Shown here: piece after piece, positions 37,001 through 64,000 of the stretch
Layout of the letters: the number at the start of each line of letters is the position of its first letter
Numbering within the stretch: the stretch's first letter is position 1
Source of the DNA: Myotis daubentonii
Taxonomy: Eukaryota > Chordata > Mammalia > Chiroptera > Vespertilionidae
Assembly (NCBI RefSeq): GCF_963259705.1
Contig: NC_081847.1
Location: forward strand, 69,895,754-69,959,753
DNA length: 64,000 bases
Direction: 5' to 3'
Notes under the pieces: generated by a model
Told to the model about the DNA's origin: nothing
Database searches by the model: none
Seen by the model: only the letters and a program-made list of their open reading frames with translations
Translations under genes and position numbers: made by a program

Positions 37001-37743
37001 GCTCATACCAAGGAGTGGCCCCTTTGGGAAATTGATGTTATAGTCTATGTACTGTGTGATTGATGTGATCAGTGATTGTTGTTCTTCCCTGGGCTGCCAA
37101 GCCTCCTGCCCATGGAGGGTACTTTCAACCAGCTGCCTCCTCCTTCTGTCTTGTAGGCCCGATTTCCCGCCAACCACTCGGGGCGACCTCGGGTGCCTCG
37201 CTGAAGACACAGCCAAGCTCCCAACCGCTCCAGAGCAGCCAAGTGCTCCCCTCTGCTACACCCACTCCAGCTGCGCCCCCCACCTCCCAGCAAGAGCTTC
37301 AGGCCAAAATCCTCAGCCTCTTCAATAGTGGCACGGTTGTGGCCAATAGCTCTGCATCTCCCTCAGTCGCTGCCGGAAACACCCAGAACCAGAATTTTTC
37401 CACAGCCGTAAACAGCCAGCCTCAGCAAAGATCACAGGCCTCTGGTAATCAGCCTCCAAACATTTTGGGACAGGCAGGATCTGCTCAGAACATGGGCCCC
37501 AGGCCTGGGGCTCCTTCCCAGGGCCTCTTTGTCCAGCCTTCCAATCGCCTGGCACCTGCCAGCAACATAGCTAGCCAGAGGCCGGTACCTTCCACAGGTA
37601 TCAACTTTGACAATCCAAGTGTACAGAAGGCTCTGGACACCCTGATCCAGAGTGGCACTGCTCTCTCGCACCTGGTTAGCCAAACCACAGCACAGGTGGG
37701 ACGGCCCCAGGCGCCCATGGGATCTTACCAGAGGCATTACTGA
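20607..37743 (+). CDS. NCOA5: NCOA5, nuclear receptor coactivator 5 (whole coding region, 7 coding exons)
   Basis: Nuclear coregulator that binds nuclear receptors such as the oestrogen receptors and NR1D2 independently of AF-2. Coding segments are 20607-20644, 29142-29465, 31790-31926, 32931-33057, 34861-35060, 36376-36696 and 37157-37743. Their lengths sum to 1734 nt: 577 codons plus TGA, close to the ~579 residues of mammalian orthologues. Every junction has GT/AG ends and the phase is continuous. In order the protein shows an Arg-Asp repeat region (about 14-120), a charged helical stretch, an anticodon-binding-like domain (about 200-310), one LxxLL box (L344-L348), and a Gln/Ser/Pro-rich tail. 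The start is the ATG of MNTAPSRPSPTRR, the conserved N terminus. No frameshift or stop interrupts it. Confidence 0.97.
20645..29141 (+). other. NCOA5: NCOA5 intron 2
   Basis: 8.5 kb with unusually few young mobile elements: a single Ves SINE near 27.5 kb. The stretch 20.8-25.9 kb looks like unique sequence and contains a 153-codon open frame at 23634-24095 with no recognised product. 26.5-27.45 kb looks like an old interspersed repeat whose family I cannot name. Confidence 0.6.
27489..27696 (+). mobile_element. Ves SINE
   Basis: CTCAGTGGATAGAGCATTGG head, A-box/B-box-derived region and A-rich tail. Flanked by the GTAAATACCAGA duplication at 27477-27488 and 27697-27708. Confidence 0.92.
29142..29465 (+). 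CDS. NCOA5: NCOA5 exon 3: Arg-Asp repeat region (residues 13-121)
   Basis: The acceptor is CTCCCACAG at 29141. The exon encodes a low-complexity run of RD, RDxRD and RDLRD units after a short serine/arginine-rich lead, resembling the RD/RS regions of RNA-associated nuclear proteins. The donor is AG|GTACAG at 29465/29466, followed by two more in-frame GT donors at 6-nt steps (see findings). The DNA of the repeat (CGAGAC/AGAGAC-type units) is itself nearly tandem. Confidence 0.95.
29794..30003 (+). mobile_element. Ves SINE
   Basis: CTAGCTGGTTTGGCTCAGTG head and AAAATAAATAAAAATGTATT tail. Flanking AAAACACACACAC on both sides is the probable target duplication. In NCOA5 intron 3, immediately left of an L1 3' end. 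Confidence 0.9.
30022..30398 (+). mobile_element. L1 LINE 3' end, left part
   Basis: Matches the well-known end of L1 ORF2 (GGTGTGGAGAAATTGGAAC, AACCCAAAGTCCATCAGTAG, GCAACATGGATGGACCTTGA). The reading frame is broken by many changes. It is split by a Ves SINE and resumes at about 30831. Confidence 0.85.
30399..30830 (+). mobile_element. Ves SINE inserted in L1 and itself split by a hAT element
   Basis: SINE pieces 30399-30420 (head) and 30622-30830 (GGGTCTCTGATTCAATTCCC to the CTCTCTCTGAAAATCAATGG tail) surround the hAT element. The GCTAAGTG duplication of the L1 target flanks the whole (30391-30398 and 30842-30849). Confidence 0.8.
30421..30621 (+). mobile_element. Nonautonomous hAT element (MITE-like)
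   Basis: Inverted ends CAGCCGTGGGCAAACT and AGTTTGCCCACCCCTG. Flanked by an 8-bp duplication, GGTTAGAA/GGTTAGAG, inside the SINE. 201 bp; the same family as 62877-63064. Confidence 0.92.
30831..30955 (+). mobile_element. L1 LINE 3' end, right part
   Basis: Resumes with ATTATGCTAAGTGAAATAAG and AATGTCATATAATTCCATTT, the sequence that follows 30398 in intact L1. Confidence 0.8.
31011..31055. repeat. (TG)n microsatellite
   Basis: About 22 uninterrupted TG units in NCOA5 intron 3. Confidence 0.97.
31107..31345 (+). mobile_element. Old Ves-type SINE
   Basis: Diverged tRNA-derived head (GCCAGTGTGGTGTAGATCAG), CCCGGGTTGCAGGTCCAATC in place of the usual phrase, a pyrimidine-rich tract and AAACCAATGGAAAAATATCC. 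It looks older than the other copies. Confidence 0.65.
31790..31926 (+). CDS. NCOA5: NCOA5 exon 4 (residues 121-167)
   Basis: The acceptor is CTTTACAG at 31789 and the donor AAAG|GTAAAG at 31926/31927. It encodes a Tyr/Arg/Asp-rich stretch (SSYDRYLRMDD, SYFDRYRDSFDGRG), typical of this part of NCOA5. Length 137 nt; the phase fits both neighbours. Confidence 0.95.
32635..32786 (+). mobile_element. Nonautonomous hAT element, second family
   Basis: 152 bp with near-perfect inverted ends (CAGTGGTCGGCAAACTGCGG and its complement). Flanked by a perfect 8-bp duplication, GTCTAGAA, at 32627-32634 and 32787-32794. The inner arms are also complementary (GAGCCACA...TGTGGCTA), so the element can fold on itself. 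In NCOA5 intron 4, about 145 bp from exon 5. Confidence 0.93.
32931..33057 (+). CDS. NCOA5: NCOA5 exon 5 (residues 167-209)
   Basis: The acceptor is TATCTTGTAG at 32930 and the donor CTAA|GTAAGA at 33057/33058. It encodes a highly charged helix (KREERRREELYRQYFEEIQRRF) leading into the first strand of the anticodon-binding-like fold (DCSVIVVNKQTK). Confidence 0.95.
33058..34860 (+). other. NCOA5: NCOA5 intron 5
   Basis: 1.8 kb. 33.15-33.65 kb has the look of an old interspersed repeat but I cannot name it. The rest holds no recognised feature; the longest open frames (82 and 91 codons) lack domains. Confidence 0.5.
34861..35060 (+). CDS. NCOA5: NCOA5 exon 6: anticodon-binding-like domain core (residues 209-276)
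   Basis: The acceptor is TTTCTACAG at 34860 and the donor ACAAG|GTACGG at 35060/35061. It encodes YAESVGRKVRDLGMVVDLIF and the following strands. This alternation of helix and strand resembles the class IIa tRNA-synthetase anticodon-binding fold described for NCOA5. No tRNA-ligase activity is implied. Confidence 0.95.
35061..36375 (+). other. NCOA5: NCOA5 intron 6
   Basis: 1.3 kb with no recognisable repeat or gene. Confidence 0.55.
36376..36696 (+). CDS. NCOA5: NCOA5 exon 7: LxxLL receptor-interaction box (residues 276-383)
   Basis: The acceptor is CTCCTGCAG at 36375 and the donor GCCTG|GTGAGC at 36696/36697. It closes the anticodon-binding-like domain and continues with a long charged helix (NECREKEREEIARQAAKM). 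The single LxxLL motif, LINLL, is encoded at 36579-36593 (L344-L348 here, one residue lower than in human). This motif class docks on nuclear receptor ligand-binding domains. Confidence 0.96.
37157..37743 (+). CDS. NCOA5: NCOA5 exon 8: C-terminal Gln/Ser/Pro-rich tail and stop
   Basis: The acceptor is CTGTCTTGTAG at 37156. It encodes residues 383-577, a low-complexity tail rich in Ser, Gln, Pro and Asn, ending at QRHY. The TGA is at 37741-37743. Near the end, INFDNPSVQKALDTLIQSG is the best-conserved segment. Confidence 0.96.
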
Positions 37744-39070
37744 GGCTCAATCTCAACTATTCCCAGCTCCCTCGTCCCCGGCCGCCTCCCATCTATTGTG
37801 TTCTAAGTAGTTCTTTGGAGGATGTTCTGTGAGCCTATCCAGGTCACATCAAATGTCATAAGTTTCTACCATCTGCTCTCTCTTCTGCCCAAGGCTGTGT
37901 TGCTTATTCCTTCCAGAGTCAGAGTTTGTACTGCATTTGGGGTTGTGTATTTTTTGTTGTTGTTGTTTTTGTTTTTTTGTAGAAAATAAATCTTTCTGGG
38001 GTCACTTGGGTGGCAGTATAGGTGTCTGGGCTCAGTTGATATTTTATGGGTTTCAAACATGGGTTTCTCTGGTCTCTCTGTCACCTGGATTTGGGGGGTG
38101 GGGAAGAAGAAACCAAGCCCCAGTTGGCTGAGTTTGGAATGGCATTTTCATGTCAATAGCCTCGGTTTGTTTTCCAGCCTCACAGGCCCAGCAGAGCTCC
38201 AGCTCCTGTCTGCAGCTCCAGCCCAGAGTTCCACAGCAGACCAGGCTCAGCAGGCATGGTGTCATTGTGCCCCACCCCTGTGTTGAGGGGTCTGCTCAAG
38301 GATGTATAATTTAGCTACTCTGGAGTTTAGGAGTGTCCGTGGCAGCCACACAAACAATATACTCTTCTGCCTGACCCAGTATTGTTGGTTTTGGGTTTTC
38401 TCATTTTTCTCTTTTGCTCTCATTTCATTGGAGGATCTCCAGTGGACTGAACAATTCCAGTCACCAGCAGTTTAACACAAACTGTGAATCTGGGCCCCAA
38501 CCATTCTTACCCCCCTAACATTTCCATCAACCTCTCCTTCTCCGGGGGTAGTTTGATGGAATCAGTTCTGCGAAGGCAACTCTAGACTCTGGCATTGAAC
38601 ACCCATTTTTTCAGTGGTTTGAGTTTTGGGCTTAAAAATCAATCTCTTATTTTCTGAATAGCAGGAGGTAGGGACCATTTTGATGTCAGACTTTTGGTAG
38701 CTGGACATGGAGGATCTTGATACAGGTGGCTGTTCATAACTTTTGAGCCAGAGTGAAATTATTGGAGGGAGGACTTCTGGCTGCTGCTCTCAGTGGAGCC
38801 AAAGGAAGCTGCCCTCTCCCTAGGGACGCTGCTCATTAGAGCCCTGTGCATCACAGTCTCAAGGGGCCTCTGGCAGAGACGAGGGAGAACAGTGACTTCA
38901 GCTGAGTCCTGCCAGTGGCTAAGCAAACAATGGTTTAAAAAACTCAAGGTCCCAGATGGCAGCATTTTATGTTTTGATCTGTTTGTGTTATATAGTGTTT
39001 TTCCCTCTTTGGAACTTGTGTTGTTGATAAGATGATTACTTTTTAATTAAAATGAAAAAGGAAATGTGTC
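37744..39070 (+). other. NCOA5: NCOA5 3' UTR
   Basis: This is the non-coding tail of the last exon. An early AATAAA lies at 37985-37990. A distal ATTAAA at 39046-39051 is followed by a GT/T-rich stretch, so two transcript lengths are plausible. The distal site gives about 1.3 kb of 3' UTR, in the range I recall for mammalian NCOA5. The cleavage point is inferred. Confidence 0.65.
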
Positions 39071-39904
39071 GTCTTTTTGGAGTGTGACTACCTGCAGGAC
39101 CTCTTGGGGGCATTCCCTCTGAGGGTTGGCACGTGAGGGTCCCTGGAAGCACTGACTAGTTTCAGTCTGCTGTGAGGCCTGCTCCTCCTTGTCCTCAACC
39201 TGTGCTCAGGCCTCGAAACCTCTTTTAACCCTAGCTTCTCGTCAGCTCACCTAGTTAGCAGCTTTAATAACAGTTCGGAGCAGAAGCCTGCTGGCGAATT
39301 ATAATGTTGTTAAACATCCTTGTTTGTGGTAGACTTTCTGTGTGTCAGCAGGCTTGTCCTCTTATTCTAGGAAAGGAAAATAGGACCATGAGGAGGCCAT
39401 TTCTGGCAACTGGCCAGTGGAGTGGGTTACTCTCCTGTTTTGGTTTCATCTCAGTTGCCACCCTCTGTTCTGCCCATTATGCAGGGAGTTGGGAGAACCA
39501 TAGAGTTACAGAATCGGTAGGGGCCTTCAAGAGCATTTAATAATAGCCGGCCCACCAGGAAACGGTGTGGGTGTGTGAAGTGACTGGCACAAGGCCTCCA
39601 GTGGGTTAGGGGCCAAAATACAGACAGCACTGAACCTGACTGATCCCTACTTACTAGCTCACGGGGTGATGCTCGTGCAGTGTTCTCTCTGCCCCGGCTG
39701 CCAGTTCCTCGTCCCTTGAGGACAGGGCCTCAAACTGTCAGTAGCTAACGAGGCACCCAGACCTGGGGGCTCCGCCCATCCCTCCTCTCAGGGAAGGTCA
39801 GTGTTTCTGATAGTCCGGGGTCCTCCTGGAGAGCCACGCTGAGTAATCCTCTTCCCAACTACTAATTCTTCCCTCGTATGTCCAACCAGCACACCTCAGG
39901 CTGT
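39071..39904. other. Intergenic gap between convergent NCOA5 and SLC12A5
   Basis: About 0.83 kb separates the two probable poly(A) sites. I see no coding signal or recognisable mobile element in it. Both genes' transcripts head into this gap. Confidence 0.6.
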
Positions 39905-41049
39905 GAAGGGTATAATAAAATTATTTTTATTGCATTTTGTGCAGACAGGAGTCTAAAAAATACAGTAAAAGCTGTAAAGCAGTAAATGGGAGCATTCAAC
40001 AGTAAAGGAAAGACCAACCCTCTCCTTTTCATATTGGCACAAAAAAACACAAGGTCAGTACTGAGGCAGAATGCGGAATACTGAAACACTGAAAATTAAT
40101 GGCAGGCCTAATAATAGTAATAAATACTCTTGATTTGGTTTGCAATCTCTCCTATTTACAAGGGTTTTCAACTTCATTGCATTGCCCTGCACGTAGATCG
40201 TCTGAAAACAAAAGCAACACTAGTTATCACTACAAGGCTATTGAAATATTGCACTCAGAATAAAAGTCACTTGGACATGAAACATCTAGCTACAATGATT
40301 ATAAAGATAATTTGATGAATGACATGATAACATTCATAACAAATATTGCACATGTAGCACAGAAAACTTGGGTTTTTGTTGTGGGATGTTTGTTTTCATC
40401 CATGGAAACTGCTCTTTGCCAACCTGACAGTCTGGGCCCAGATAATGCAACTTTGGTTCCCTAATTGGTGTTGATACAACCCCTCCCCCTTCTGCCCAGC
40501 CCACCACTTCAGCCTGACTGCTCAGGCCCTCACAAGGCTAGACCAAGTTGTGGTTCTCAGAGGTCTTGTGGAGGAAGGGGGCAGGGGAGCTGGTGTCTAT
40601 TATCTCCAACGTTGTGATTACTACCTGGAAGAGTCTATCCAGCCCCCTCATCAAGTCTCAGATGGGCCTTGGCCTGTCAGACATCCAGACCTACCTCCAG
40701 CCACACCTGACCCAGTCAGCCGGCACCAGCTCCAGTTCTTTGCCTACAGCTCAAAGGAAAGGAGGTGGTGAGGTCAGGAGTACCTAGTAGCCCCAGCTCT
40801 GGGAGCGGGGCCGGATGTCTAGGTGTGAAGGTCAGGGCCCTGGCGCTGGAGGTACTGGACCCAGTCAGTCCCAGAGGGCACTGGCAGGAGCATGCAGTGC
40901 CTGTCCCCCTTAGAAATGTGCCCTGGGAGAAGGGAACCCGGCCAATGCGCCGCCTCTACGGAGCAGAAGTGCCAAGGACTGCAGTTGGAGGAGCCAAAGG
41001 CCTCGGGTCCTAGATGGAGGAGGGCAGACAGGCGCTAGGTCAGGAACAA

Positions 41050-63876
<22,827 letters not shown>

Positions 63877-64000
63877 TTAGGATGCTAGAGCCTCAGGGAG
63901 GGGAGGAGGATGAGCTGGATGGGAGGAGGCAGAGAGATATGGGGAGAAGGAAGGCAAACCTTGGAGGATGAGATAAGATGAAAAAGGAGGAGGAGGGGGC

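Overview
This window is mammalian nuclear DNA, most probably from a vespertilionid bat. The lineage call rests on the mobile elements. There are a dozen tRNA-derived SINEs of the Ves type, three elements with HeliBat Helitron ends (TC...CTAG with a 3' hairpin), short nonautonomous hAT elements with clean 8-bp target duplications, and a Tc1/mariner copy whose transposase has 36 residues between its last two catalytic acids. Together these are typical of vesper bats.

Layout. Positions 1-10,500 are intergenic and repeat-rich. They hold an endogenous retrovirus 5' end on the minus strand (tRNA-Pro-type primer site, LTR with a TATA box and U3 direct repeats), a possible second LTR on the plus strand, old hAT and MIR fossils, two HeliBat pieces and the Tc1/mariner copy. 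From 10,530 to 11,480 lies the CpG-island promoter of NCOA5. NCOA5 runs on the plus strand from about 10,700 to 39,070: one untranslated exon and seven coding exons, giving an intact 577-codon reading frame. Its introns carry most of the SINEs, a complete HeliBat and a three-level nest of transposons near 30 kb.

SLC12A5 (the neuronal K-Cl cotransporter KCC2) lies on the minus strand from about 39,905 to beyond the right edge. I can place 24 coding exons with consensus splice sites and continuous phase. They encode 1067 residues plus stop, which is residues 50-1116 of the usual 1116-residue KCC2b. The first coding exon(s), about 49 residues, and the promoters are off the window. The regulatory residues T906, S940, T1007 and Y1087 all fall where family numbering predicts. 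A 15-nt microexon encodes the EWENL segment.

The two genes are tail to tail, with roughly 0.8 kb between their likely polyadenylation sites. They are not known to act in one pathway: NCOA5 is a nuclear receptor coregulator and SLC12A5 sets neuronal chloride. The order matches the mammalian SLC12A5-NCOA5-CD40 neighbourhood, so CD40 would be expected beyond the left edge.

I found no bacterial-type system, CRISPR array or rRNA/tRNA gene, and no convincing undescribed multi-gene system. The most notable points are the three in-frame tandem splice donors in NCOA5, the KCC2 microexon, the DD36E element, the nested transposon stack, and a CpG-rich island over the SLC12A5 3' UTR with a 315-codon antisense open frame.
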